Source: Bacteroidaceae bacterium
Lineage (GTDB): Bacteria > Bacteroidota > Bacteroidia > Bacteroidales > Bacteroidaceae
Direction: 5' to 3'
Assembly: GCA_017940185.1 (NCBI GenBank)
Contig: JAGAZE010000021.1
Location: 1 to 64,000 of the forward strand
DNA length: 64,000 nt
The notes below the pieces were generated by a model. It ran no database searches, had not been told where the DNA came from, and worked only from the letters and a program-made list of their open reading frames with translations. The position numbers were made by a program, and so were the translations under genes. Shown here piece after piece: positions 45,578 through 53,433 of the stretch; the first letter of the stretch is position 1; each line of letters begins with the position of its first letter.

Positions 45578-45658
45578 CTAAGAAACTAATAAAAAAAACA
45601 TAAATAGATATGTCGGTAGCGTGCGCATCATGCACAACGCTGTTCAGAGTTTCCTTTT

Positions 45659-45913
45659 CTATTTAAACCACGGAGAGCCGTCGGGGCGGTCGCCAGCCAC
45701 GTAGCCGTTGTAGCGGTCGTTGTCGTTGATGACGTTCACTACGCCACCGTTGACGTGCTGCTTGTAGGCGGTGTCGGCGTAGCCGACGTTCGGCGGCGAC
45801 GACCAGTAGAAGCCGTACGTGCCTACATCGTACAACGCAGGGCGATAGCAGCCCATAGCGGGCACAGGAAGAAGGCGGACAGGAAGAAGGCAGATATGGC
45901 AGGGCTGTTTCAT
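45659..45913 (-). pseudogene. Truncated fragment of a FISUMP-like surface protein
   Basis: An 84-residue frame whose body (VPAMGCYRPALYDVG, GFYWSSPPNVGYADTAY, NDNDRYNGYVAGDRPDG) resembles the C-terminal end of Fibrobacter-type major paralogous (FISUMP) domains in Bacteroidetes surface lipoproteins. It has no signal peptide or N-terminal part; instead MKQPCHICLLPVRLLP runs straight in, encoded by a 15-bp near-duplication of CTTCTTCCTGT. A full promoter and a 110-base leader precede it, so an internal deletion probably fused a gene's promoter region to its 3' end. Translation is possible but a function is doubtful. Confidence 0.5.
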
Positions 45914-46027
45914 GGTAGTGGAAAATGACGCTATCGTGGAGCAGTCGGAGCTATAGGTGGATTCTTGGTGTGTTGTCCAGATTATGTTTCTTCTATTATA
46001 TAAATGGAAGGGGGCTGTAATGCGGCG

Positions 46028-46059
46028 CAAAGGTAAGGAGACTTTTAATGCTGTCCAAA
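46028..46059 (-). promoter_or_regulatory. Promoter upstream of the FISUMP-like fragment
   Basis: Minus-strand TTTG (46056-46059) and TACCTTTG (46028-46035) are 20 bp apart, a perfect match still pointing at the 84-residue remnant. Confidence 0.7.
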
Positions 46060-46274
46060 CAAAAACGGTGATTTTTACGCTTTTTTTACAAAAGAACAGG
46101 AGGGTACGGCGCTAAATGACAAAAGACAGACAGAAAATGTTATGGTAGCGGATAATGATAGTTGAACGGGGGCATAGCCGTTGTTGCATATCGCTTCATG
46201 GCGAGGGTAAGCATCAGAAAAAATCTTCAGCCTGTATCAACCTATGAGACACCCATGCCCTACCTTTGCAACAG

Positions 46275-46393
46275 CAATGTACGACAGGCACGCACAACGA
46301 CAGCCGCCAAAGCCCGTACCATACTTACTAAACTAACCACTACCGCATCGGCAGGTCGTTGCATAACGAACAACACCTGCCGATGACTTTTTT
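46275..46393 (+). ncRNA. Candidate short transcript or gene scar
   Basis: A -7 box TACCTTTG at 46261-46268 is followed by about 120 bases and a strong terminator: an 11-bp perfect stem CATCGGCAGGT/ACCTGCCGATG (46346-46385), then ACTTTTTTCT. A 19-codon frame (46277-46336) ends VPYLLN. Bases 46315-46342 are nearly identical to 37581-37614 and resemble the leader found before Bacteroidetes start codons. It may be a small RNA, a leader peptide transcript, or the leader and terminator of a deleted gene. The -33 element is not recognisable. Confidence 0.4.
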
Positions 46394-46433
46394 CTGCGTC
46401 AACGTCAAGAGGAGTGTCGCATTCTTCACACAC

Positions 46434-46467
46434 AACAGGAGCACACTGCTATCAGTGTGCTCCTGTT
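46434..46467. terminator. 15-bp hairpin past the DUF4293 gene
   Basis: A perfect 15-bp stem (AACAGGAGCACACTG and its complement) with loop CTAT, 29 bp after the DUF4293 stop on the minus strand. It could end the bamD-rpoZ-DUF4293 transcript although no T run follows on that strand. Confidence 0.6.
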
Positions 46468-46495
46468 ATATAATAATGTGGTGGTACTGCGCTTC

Positions 46496-46963
46496 CTATC
46501 GTATGCGGTCTGCGCTGCGCACTAGTTGTTCGTCCTTGTGTATGCTACGGCGTGCCAACGCGAAGAGACAGATGGCCAGTAGCGGCAATGCTGTAGCGAA
46601 GAGCGGGTGGAAGGTAGCACCCTCGGGCATCTGAGTCAGTGCTACGAAGGCCAGTGTGGCATACCACACCACCAGTAAGCAGATGGCATACATGCAGAGT
46701 TTCATCTGTCGAGGGCGGTGCTTGTAGGTGAAGATAGTCCACAGCCCTACAGCTGCTGCCAGCACCAACAGCGCAAAGAGGGGGATGAGCACTGCCGAAG
46801 CGACAGCAAGACTACTGCCCTGCTCGGCTACCACGCAACCGTTGTACATCAGTGCAGGTATGGTGACACCTTCGCCACGCAGTTCGGCAATGGGAAAACA
46901 CACGCACACCAGGCATGCCACGATGCCCAGCAGCAGAAAGAGTGTCTGGATGCGTTGTATCAT
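46496..46963 (-). CDS. DUF4293 membrane protein
   Basis: A 155-residue protein with four predicted transmembrane helices (about 5-25, 48-72, 86-106, 118-138) and MIQRIQTLFLLL at the start, as in DUF4293, a Bacteroidetes-only family. Function unknown. Its ATG overlaps the rpoZ stop by four bases, and this order after an omega-like gene is common in the phylum, hinting at co-regulation more than direct interaction. Confidence 0.82.
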   Translation of the reverse strand: MIQRIQTLFLLLGIVACLVCVCFPIAELRGEGVTIPALMYNGCVVAEQGSSLAVASAVLIPLFALLVLAAAVGLWTIFTYKHRPRQMKLCMYAICLLVVWYATLAFVALTQMPEGATFHPLFATALPLLAICLFALARRSIHKDEQLVRSADRIR

Positions 46964-47304
46964 TTCTCTGTTCCCTCGTTCTTGTCGTCGGCGGGATTGC
47001 GCCAATAGATTTCACCGTCGAGAAATTCCTGTGTGGCCATCAGCGAGGGCTTGGGCAACTTCTCGTAATAGGTAGAAATCTCTACCTGTTCCCTATTCTC
47101 ATACACTTCTTCAATACTCTCGCTGTAGGACGCAAACTCTTGCAGCTTGGTGCTCAGATCATGCTTAATCTCGGCAGAGAGCTGGTTGGCACGCTTCGAC
47201 AGGATGGCTACGCTCTCGTAGATATTGCCCGTGTCCTTGCAGAGTTCCATGATGTCGCGCGAAGTGGTGTTGGTGGGTGCTTTCGATTTCTTATAGTCCG
47301 TCAT
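46960..47304 (-). CDS. rpoZ: RNA polymerase omega-like subunit
   Basis: A 114-residue protein of the Rpb6/omega family in its Bacteroidetes form. TTSRDIMELCKDTGNIYESVAILSKRANQLSAEIKHDL covers the conserved fold that latches the beta-prime subunit; the acidic rest (SESIEEVYENREQVEISTYYEKLPKPSLMATQEFLDGEIYW) is lineage-specific. The ATG at 47304 is preferred over an upstream one that would extend into the bamD 3' end. It lies 29 bp after bamD. Confidence 0.85.
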   Translation of the reverse strand: MTDYKKSKAPTNTTSRDIMELCKDTGNIYESVAILSKRANQLSAEIKHDLSTKLQEFASYSESIEEVYENREQVEISTYYEKLPKPSLMATQEFLDGEIYWRNPADDKNEGTEK

Positions 47305-47333
47305 AGGGAGTTGTTGGTTATAATGATTAATGG

Positions 47334-48158
47334 TTATTCCTTGGTATACTTCTTGCACACTTCAATATACTTTTCCGCCGTCTTGCGCTCTTCCGAGTCA
47401 GGATACTGGTTGATGAATCCGTAGCACTCGTCTTCGGCGTCACGATAGCGGTCTAATCTTTTTGCCTCCACGCTTGACTCGGCGAGTTTGAACTTGCTCT
47501 TCATGATGAGCACGGAGAACTGTTCGCGCAGGTCGCTGTAGGGGTAGTCTTTGATAGCATTCTGCGCCGTCACGATGCAGGCATCGTAGTTGTTTCCGCC
47601 GCTGGTGCAGTTGCCGAAGTAGGTGCCGAGATTGTAGTAGAGTTCGGCATTGAGCAGTTCTTTCTTCACGAGTTTCTCCTGTAGGGCGATGAGTCGTTCC
47701 TGTGCCATGGAGCGGTGAGCACCGTCGGGGAACAGGTCGAGATACTCCTGAAAGGCTGCTATGGCCTGCACGGTGAGTGTCTGGTCAAGTCGCGGCTCGG
47801 GTGTGCCCTGATAGCGGCTCTCACCGGCATAGAAGGCAGCCTCCTCGGCATAAGTGCCGCGCGGATAGGAGGTGTAGTATTTGCGGAAATAGGTGGCTGC
47901 CGTCTCATAGTCCTTCAGGTTATACTCCGCCATGCCCAGCATGTACATACACTCCTGCGCGTGCTCGCCACCCTTGAGCACCACCACAAGATCTTGCAAC
48001 AGCGTTACGGCACTCTGATATTTGCCACGGGCATATAGCTCCTTGGCGTACTCGTAACGATACGACTGGTCGGAGAGCTTGTACACCTTGTTGTATTCGT
48101 TCATACAACCCGACAACAGGCTCACTGCAACGAAGGCGAAGAGAAGGAGGCGTTTCAT
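47334..48158 (-). CDS. bamD: Outer-membrane assembly lipoprotein BamD
   Basis: A 274-residue lipoprotein with lipobox LLSGC (Cys at about 18) and tetratricopeptide repeats (YEYAKELYARGKYQSAVTLLQDL, AEYNLKDYETAATYFRKYYTSYPRG, AFQEYLDLFPDG). BamD is the essential partner of BamA in inserting beta-barrel proteins, of which the window encodes several. The ATG at 48158 sits directly before the signal peptide. Promoter at 48211-48241; first gene of the bamD-rpoZ-DUF4293 unit. Confidence 0.93.
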   Translation of the reverse strand: MKRLLLFAFVAVSLLSGCMNEYNKVYKLSDQSYRYEYAKELYARGKYQSAVTLLQDLVVVLKGGEHAQECMYMLGMAEYNLKDYETAATYFRKYYTSYPRGTYAEEAAFYAGESRYQGTPEPRLDQTLTVQAIAAFQEYLDLFPDGAHRSMAQERLIALQEKLVKKELLNAELYYNLGTYFGNCTSGGNNYDACIVTAQNAIKDYPYSDLREQFSVLIMKSKFKLAESSVEAKRLDRYRDAEDECYGFINQYPDSEERKTAEKYIEVCKKYTKE

Positions 48159-48210
48159 GGGTCCAACTACTTGATAGGTATCGCTTAATGCATCACAGCA
48201 AAAAGTCATG

Positions 48211-48241
48211 CAAAGGTAGGCACTGTCAACGACATGACAAA
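48211..48241 (-). promoter_or_regulatory. Promoter of the bamD operon
   Basis: Minus-strand TTTG (48238-48241) and TACCTTTG (48211-48218) are 19 bp apart, 52 bp before the bamD ATG. Confidence 0.78.
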
Positions 48242-48388
48242 GAGATTGCACATTTTTTAACTTTTTCACACCCTTTCCAACCCACTCCCCCCAACGCTCC
48301 TATCACGACTCACATTACTCGCCGGCACACACTTTCTTTTCAGCGCATGGGTGGTCATATCGGATTTTCTTGCGACCTTTGCCACGCT

Positions 48389-50485
48389 ATGCACACATTT
48401 CATCTCAACTCATCGTTTGCTCCCACGGGCGATCAGCCTGCAGCCATCGATGCGCTCCACGAAGGGCTGCAACGCGGCGACAAAGCACAGGTGCTGCTCG
48501 GAGTGACAGGTAGCGGAAAGACGTTCACCATGGCCAATGTCATTGCGCGCTACAATCGTCCCACTCTCATCCTGAGCCACAACAAGACGCTGGCAGCTCA
48601 GCTCTACGAGGAGATGCGCGCCTTCTTCCCCGAAAATGCCGTGGAATACTACGTGAGCTACTACGACTACTATCAGCCCGAGGCTTATCTGCCCGCCACC
48701 GATGTGTACATAGAAAAGGACCTTAACATCAACGAGGAGATTGATCGTCTGCGTCTGCGTGCCGTATCGGCACTGCTCTCCGGTCGCAACGATGTGGTGG
48801 TGGTGGCTTCGGTGTCGTGCATCTACGGCATGGGCGGCCCCGCAGCCATGTCGAGCGGCATCATCTCCTTGCGCAAGGGGCAGACGCTATCCCGACAGGC
48901 ACTGCAGCGACAGCTCGTCGAAGCGCTCTATACACGCAACGACATCGACCCCGCACGCGGCAACTTCCGAGTGAAAGGCGATACTGTCGACATCTTCATG
49001 GCCTATAGCGAAAGCGTGCTGCGCGTCAGCTTCTGGGACGAGGAGATAGAGGCACTGGAGGAAGTCGATGCACACACGCTGCGACGTATGGCACAGTTTG
49101 ACGAATACCAGGTGTTTCCGGCCAACCTCTTCCTCACCACCAAGGAGCAGCAGCAACAGGCCATCCGACAGATACAGGACGACCTGGTGAAACAGGTGGA
49201 CTACTTCAACGAGATAGGCGAACCGCTACGGGCGCGACGCATCAAAGAGCGCGTGGAATACGACATGGAGATGATAAAAGAGATGGGCTACTGTTCAGGT
49301 ATAGAGAACTATTCGCGTTACTTCGACGGTCGCCAGCCGGGGCAACGCCCTTACTGCCTGCTCGACTTCTTCCCCGACAACTTCCTGCTCTTCATCGACG
49401 AGAGCCACGTCAGCGTACCGCAACTGCGCGCCATGTATGGTGGCGACCGGGCACGAAAGACCAACCTCGTAGAGTACGGCTTCCGTCTGCCGGCAGCCTT
49501 CGACAACCGACCGCTGCGCTTCGACGAATTCCAAGAAATGGTGCCACAGGTCATCTATGTCTCGGCCACGCCTGCCGACTACGAGCTGGCTGAGGCTGAG
49601 GGCGTGGTGGTGGAGCAGGTGATACGCCCTACCGGACTACTCGACCCTGTCATTGAAGTGCGACCGAGCGAAAATCAGATGGACGACCTGTTGGCGGAAA
49701 TACAGCAACGCACGGTGATGGATGAACGCATACTCGTCACTACACTCACAAAGCGAATGGCAGAGGAACTTACCGACTACCTGCTCAACCACGACATTCA
49801 TGCCAACTACATCCACAGCGATGTGGCCACGCTTGACCGCGTGCAGATAATGGCCGACTTGCGCAAGGGGCTTTTCGACGTGCTCGTAGGTGTCAACCTG
49901 CTGCGCGAAGGTCTCGACTTGCCCGAGGTGTCGCTCGTGGCCATACTCGATGCCGACAAGGAAGGATTCCTGCGCAACCACCGCTCACTCACGCAGACGG
50001 CAGGACGCGCCGCACGCAACGTACACGGCACGGTAATCATGTATGCCGACACCATCACGGAGAGCATGCAGCTGACTATTGACGAGACCAACCGCCGGCG
50101 CGAAAAACAATTGCGCTACAACGAAGAGCACCATATCACACCAAAACAGATACGAAGAGAGATACATCACACCAGTCTGCAAACAAATAGCAGCAGCATA
50201 TCACCCCAAAACAGAACGGACTGGCAACAGGGGAAACCATCATCCGACCATCCGGCAGCCACCTACCCCATCTATCCAGACGGCGGGGCTGCCATGGTGG
50301 CCGACCCCATCAGCATGATGATGACAAGCGAACAACTGCAACAGAGCATCGACGAGATGACACGCCGCATGCGCGATGCAGCCAAGGCACTCGACTTCAT
50401 ACAAGCCGCGCAGTATCGCGACGAGGTGATGCGCCTGCAGCAACTGCTTGACGAGAAACAGCAAGACGAACAGACACCATCATAG
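48389..50485 (+). CDS. uvrB: Excinuclease ABC subunit B
   Basis: A 698-residue DNA damage-verifying helicase of nucleotide excision repair. Walker A GVTGSGKTFT, the beta-hairpin YYVSYYDYYQPEAYLP, the helicase motifs LLFIDESHVSVPQ and QTAGRAARN, and a C-terminal UVR motif (MRDAAKALDFIQAAQYRDEVMRLQQLL) that binds UvrC are present. A 50-residue Ser/Gln-rich stretch (about 590-640) separates helicase and UVR motif and accounts for the extra length over about 670. The ATG at 48389 is chosen because the core starts 4 residues later; a GACCTTTG box is 8 bp upstream. Confidence 0.97.
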   Translation: MHTFHLNSSFAPTGDQPAAIDALHEGLQRGDKAQVLLGVTGSGKTFTMANVIARYNRPTLILSHNKTLAAQLYEEMRAFFPENAVEYYVSYYDYYQPEAYLPATDVYIEKDLNINEEIDRLRLRAVSALLSGRNDVVVVASVSCIYGMGGPAAMSSGIISLRKGQTLSRQALQRQLVEALYTRNDIDPARGNFRVKGDTVDIFMAYSESVLRVSFWDEEIEALEEVDAHTLRRMAQFDEYQVFPANLFLTTKEQQQQAIRQIQDDLVKQVDYFNEIGEPLRARRIKERVEYDMEMIKEMGYCSGIENYSRYFDGRQPGQRPYCLLDFFPDNFLLFIDESHVSVPQLRAMYGGDRARKTNLVEYGFRLPAAFDNRPLRFDEFQEMVPQVIYVSATPADYELAEAEGVVVEQVIRPTGLLDPVIEVRPSENQMDDLLAEIQQRTVMDERILVTTLTKRMAEELTDYLLNHDIHANYIHSDVATLDRVQIMADLRKGLFDVLVGVNLLREGLDLPEVSLVAILDADKEGFLRNHRSLTQTAGRAARNVHGTVIMYADTITESMQLTIDETNRRREKQLRYNEEHHITPKQIRREIHHTSLQTNSSSISPQNRTDWQQGKPSSDHPAATYPIYPDGGAAMVADPISMMMTSEQLQQSIDEMTRRMRDAAKALDFIQAAQYRDEVMRLQQLLDEKQQDEQTPS

Positions 50486-50496
50486 CTATATATAAA

Positions 50497-50526
50497 AGCA
50501 GAAAAACAACAACAGGATTTTCTGCT
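50497..50526. terminator. Weak hairpin between convergent uvrB and glucosaminidase
   Basis: A 9-bp stem AGCAGAAAA/TTTTCTGCT with a 12-base loop. The T tract lies in the stem; termination in either direction is plausible. Confidence 0.4.
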
Positions 50527-50571
50527 GAACAAGATATTTCCTTATAGGTTAGCCTTTCGGCACCTTACGCG

Positions 50572-51531
50572 TCAATACACTCTCAGCCGATCGCCTACGC
50601 GTGGGGTGTAGGTGTGTGGGTCGAGTCCGTTCTTCTTATACAAGCTCTTCAGGCGTATGGCATAGTGTTGTGCGATGTCGTACATGCTTTCACCACGCTG
50701 CACTACATGTGGTTTGTGTTTGAATGCCTTATCCGCCTTTGTCCGTTTCTTTTTCAGGAAGATGATGTCGCCTTCTTTCAGGTTGTCGCGTTTGTTTCGC
50801 TCATTGTATTTCGCGAGTTTGCGCGCTGAGATACCCACTTCTTCGGCGATGGTCTTAAACGTATCGCCACGGCGTGCCAGCAGATAGTAGTTGTCGTTTG
50901 TCCGGCGTATGGGGTGATAGCCTTGCGCGACGTCTTGAGCTGCGGTATTAGGTGTGTGCTCCACCATGAACCGATCGTAGCTCGTTGCCGTGTCGTACTG
51001 GTATAGTTTGTATGTCTCTATGATGTCTATGAGTCGCTGTGCATATTGCGGGTTGGTGGCATAGCCTGCCGCTTTCAGCCCGCGTGCCCATCCGCGATAG
51101 TCGGTTATTTTCAGTGAGAACAGGGATCGGTAGCGCCGACCTGAAGAGAGGAATTTGCTATGGTCTTCGTAGCTCTGCAGGGCATTGTCGTATGCCCGGA
51201 AGCATTCTCCTTCCTCATCGTCGTCGTGGTAGGTCTTGCGTCCCTGCCATCCATGACACTTGATGCCGAAGTGGTTGTTGCCCTTCCTTGCCAGGTCGCT
51301 ACGTCCTGCCCCGCTCTCCAGCAGTCCCTGCGCCAGTGTGATGCTGGCGGGTATGCGGTAGCGCAGCATCTGCTCGATGGCAACGTCTTTATACTCGTCG
51401 ATATAGTTTTGGAAGTTCTGGTTCCAGCGTGTCTGTGCCACGACGCCGCCTACGTTGCCGATGCATAGCAACAAAGCTGCGACGAGCCGGTAGCGGCAAC
51501 GACGAGGAGATACAGCAGATAGGAATGACAT
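50572..51531 (-). CDS. Exported glucosaminidase with two LysM domains
   Basis: A 319-residue peptidoglycan hydrolase. Signal peptide about 1-32; GH73-type mannosyl-glycoprotein endo-beta-N-acetylglucosaminidase domain about 36-185 (PASITLAQGLLESGAGRSDLA with the catalytic Glu, NNHFGIKCH, FRAYDNALQSYEDHSKFL); then two LysM modules (about 215-260, YYLLARRGDTFKTIAEEV, and 273-318, HVVQRGESMYDIAQHY) that bind glycan strands. It cuts GlcNAc linkages in the wall. It follows the FtsX-like permease gene by 25 bp, as a hydrolase controlled by an ABC complex might. Confidence 0.92.
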   Translation of the reverse strand: MSFLSAVSPRRCRYRLVAALLLCIGNVGGVVAQTRWNQNFQNYIDEYKDVAIEQMLRYRIPASITLAQGLLESGAGRSDLARKGNNHFGIKCHGWQGRKTYHDDDEEGECFRAYDNALQSYEDHSKFLSSGRRYRSLFSLKITDYRGWARGLKAAGYATNPQYAQRLIDIIETYKLYQYDTATSYDRFMVEHTPNTAAQDVAQGYHPIRRTNDNYYLLARRGDTFKTIAEEVGISARKLAKYNERNKRDNLKEGDIIFLKKKRTKADKAFKHKPHVVQRGESMYDIAQHYAIRLKSLYKKNGLDPHTYTPRVGDRLRVY

Positions 51532-51556
51532 ATCAAAGCGTTTTGGTTGACCTTTA

Positions 51557-52792
51557 TTATTCTTTCTTCACACGTCCTTCGTTCCACACTTGACTAATCT
51601 TACGCCTTATCACCACCACATTGAGCATGCATACCACGGCACAGATGATGCCGCCTATGATGATGGCCGGCCAGAGGCTTCCATCGTCAAGGTTGGGGAA
51701 GAGCGCGGTGATGATGTCCATATATCGTGGACGTATGAGCGCCACTGCCAGTATGGCAATGATAAGCACCGCCACGTTGAGCACGATGGCCAGTCGCTGA
51801 TAGGGTCGTGCCACGATGGCGGGGGGATAGCCGATGAGCAGCAGGTTGCGTAGCTTCTCGGCATTTTTCTGCACCAGCAGGTAGATGCTGAGCAGCAGCA
51901 TGTAGAAGCTCATGGCAGCAATGAGCAGTCCCACGATGATGACGAGGGTGAGCACCACGCGGAGGAAGTAGGAGGTCTTTTCCGCGTCAAGGTTGTCGGT
52001 TTCCTCTTCATACTGGTTATCTTCCAGATAGGTAGCCAGTCGTTCGTCGGTGGGATTGTCCACCTTGAGTATAACGCGCGAGGGTGGTTGTGGGTCCTCG
52101 GTGCCGAAGGTGGCATTGCTCCAATCCATGAACGCCTGTGGCACGAGTATGGTATGGAGGCGTTTAGAGAAGCCCACCACCTTTCCTGCAAAGCGCTGCT
52201 GCCCCTGTCGGCCGTCGATGCGGATGGCAACATCAATCATGGAGAGTACGCCCTCGCTGATCTTAGGCAGCGACTTATTGTGAGCGAAACCGAAATTGTA
52301 CATGTTGATATACACGCGCGGCAGTATGATAGGCACGCTGTCGGTGCCCGGACGGTAGGTCCATGCCTGCGTGTCGATGTCGATATACGCATCGGGCACA
52401 CTTTCAAAATAGAGTTCCGACGAGAGCAGCTGCTGTCCGTTGATGCCCAGTTGCGCGTGCACATCGTAGGTGGTGTTGGTAAAGAATCCCATTTCACTGA
52501 TGAAGGGTTGACTGCGCATGTCGTCGATTTCTTCCGCATCGAAGGTAGGTGTACGTCCGCTGAGGGTCGTTCCGGTGCCTATGCGTTTGTTGACCACGAG
52601 GTAGTTGGCATGCAGGAAGTTGTCTTCTCCGCTGAAGATGGCTGCTGTGTCGCGATAGAATTGGAATGCGAGCACCACGATGAGCATGCCGCAGAGATTG
52701 GCCAGTGCGAAACCTGCCAGTTGCAGCGGACTGACATGCTGGCGCAGCAGTCTCCCGATGAGGGTTGTGGAGTAGGTTGCCGACTTTTTCAT
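51557..52792 (-). CDS. FtsX/MacB-type ABC permease
   Basis: A 411-residue membrane protein with the type VII ABC layout: one helix (about 26-46), a large extracytoplasmic domain (about 47-275), then three helices (about 280-310, 330-350, 372-395). The end of the domain and helix 2-3 region resemble the FtsX core. Such permeases do not move substrate through the membrane but transmit ATPase motion to periplasmic partners, for example wall hydrolases (FtsEX) or lipoproteins (LolCDE, MacB). Its start overlaps the ATPase stop as ATGA. The bacterial ftsX proper may be elsewhere. Confidence 0.8.
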   Translation of the reverse strand: MKKSATYSTTLIGRLLRQHVSPLQLAGFALANLCGMLIVVLAFQFYRDTAAIFSGEDNFLHANYLVVNKRIGTGTTLSGRTPTFDAEEIDDMRSQPFISEMGFFTNTTYDVHAQLGINGQQLLSSELYFESVPDAYIDIDTQAWTYRPGTDSVPIILPRVYINMYNFGFAHNKSLPKISEGVLSMIDVAIRIDGRQGQQRFAGKVVGFSKRLHTILVPQAFMDWSNATFGTEDPQPPSRVILKVDNPTDERLATYLEDNQYEEETDNLDAEKTSYFLRVVLTLVIIVGLLIAAMSFYMLLLSIYLLVQKNAEKLRNLLLIGYPPAIVARPYQRLAIVLNVAVLIIAILAVALIRPRYMDIITALFPNLDDGSLWPAIIIGGIICAVVCMLNVVVIRRKISQVWNEGRVKKE

Positions 52793-53433
52793 AGCTGCAG
52801 TGTATGGTCGAAGTGTATGTCGAAGTGTTTGCCTATGCTTGTCACTATGAGTGCAGCCCCCTGCCGCCGCACCTCTTCTTCCACCAGTTGTGCCATCATG
52901 GCGGCGTTGGTGTCGTCGAGGTGGCTGATGGGTTCGTCAAGCACGAGGAAATCGAACGGCTGTGCCAGTGCGCGGATGAGTGCCACGCGCTGTTGCTGAC
53001 CAAACGACATCTTGCCCACTGGAGCATCCCACTTGTCGGCAATGCCCAGTCGGTCGAACCACTCGCGCACGGTGGTTTCGGTGAGATGGCGGGTGAGTGC
53101 ATTTTTTATCTCCACATTTTCGTGCGCTGTCAGTTCGGGGAAGAGGCGCAGTTCCTGGAAGAGCAGACTCACCTGTCGCTGTCTTACCTGTGTCCATCGC
53201 GGTATGTCGTAGGCGGCGGTGTCGTCAGCATCGAAACGCAGCGTGCCGCTATAGTCATTGCGGTAACCGAGCAGATAGCTGCAGAAAGTGCTCTTACCCT
53301 TACCGCTGTCGGCCAGCAGCAGACAGCTCTCGCCCTTGCGGAAGGTCACCTCCCGCCCCCATATCTCCGACGAGAGCGCGGGGAGCGTGCTGAACACGCG
53401 CGGCATAATGCGACAAAATTCAATCGTCTCCAT
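52789..53433 (-). CDS. ABC ATPase partner of the FtsX-like permease
   Basis: A 214-residue ATPase with Walker A DSGKGKST (the first Gly of the usual GxxGxGKS/T replaced by Ala), Q-loop LFQELRLFPELTAHENV, signature MSFGQQQRVALIRAL, Walker B FLVLDEPISHLDD and a C-terminal switch region (VTSIGKHFDIHFD) in which the usual H-loop His is displaced. It resembles FtsE/LolD. Sequence departs from typical FtsE enough that I do not assign that symbol. It overlaps the DUF4836 gene by 14 bases and the permease by 4. Confidence 0.85.
   Translation of the reverse strand: METIEFCRIMPRVFSTLPALSSEIWGREVTFRKGESCLLLADSGKGKSTFCSYLLGYRNDYSGTLRFDADDTAAYDIPRWTQVRQRQVSLLFQELRLFPELTAHENVEIKNALTRHLTETTVREWFDRLGIADKWDAPVGKMSFGQQQRVALIRALAQPFDFLVLDEPISHLDDTNAAMMAQLVEEEVRRQGAALIVTSIGKHFDIHFDHTLQL

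Noticed and set aside
51557..53433. Canonical ftsE and ftsX
   Set aside because: The topology fits, but the altered Walker A and displaced H-loop, and the DUF4836 partner, do not justify those gene names.
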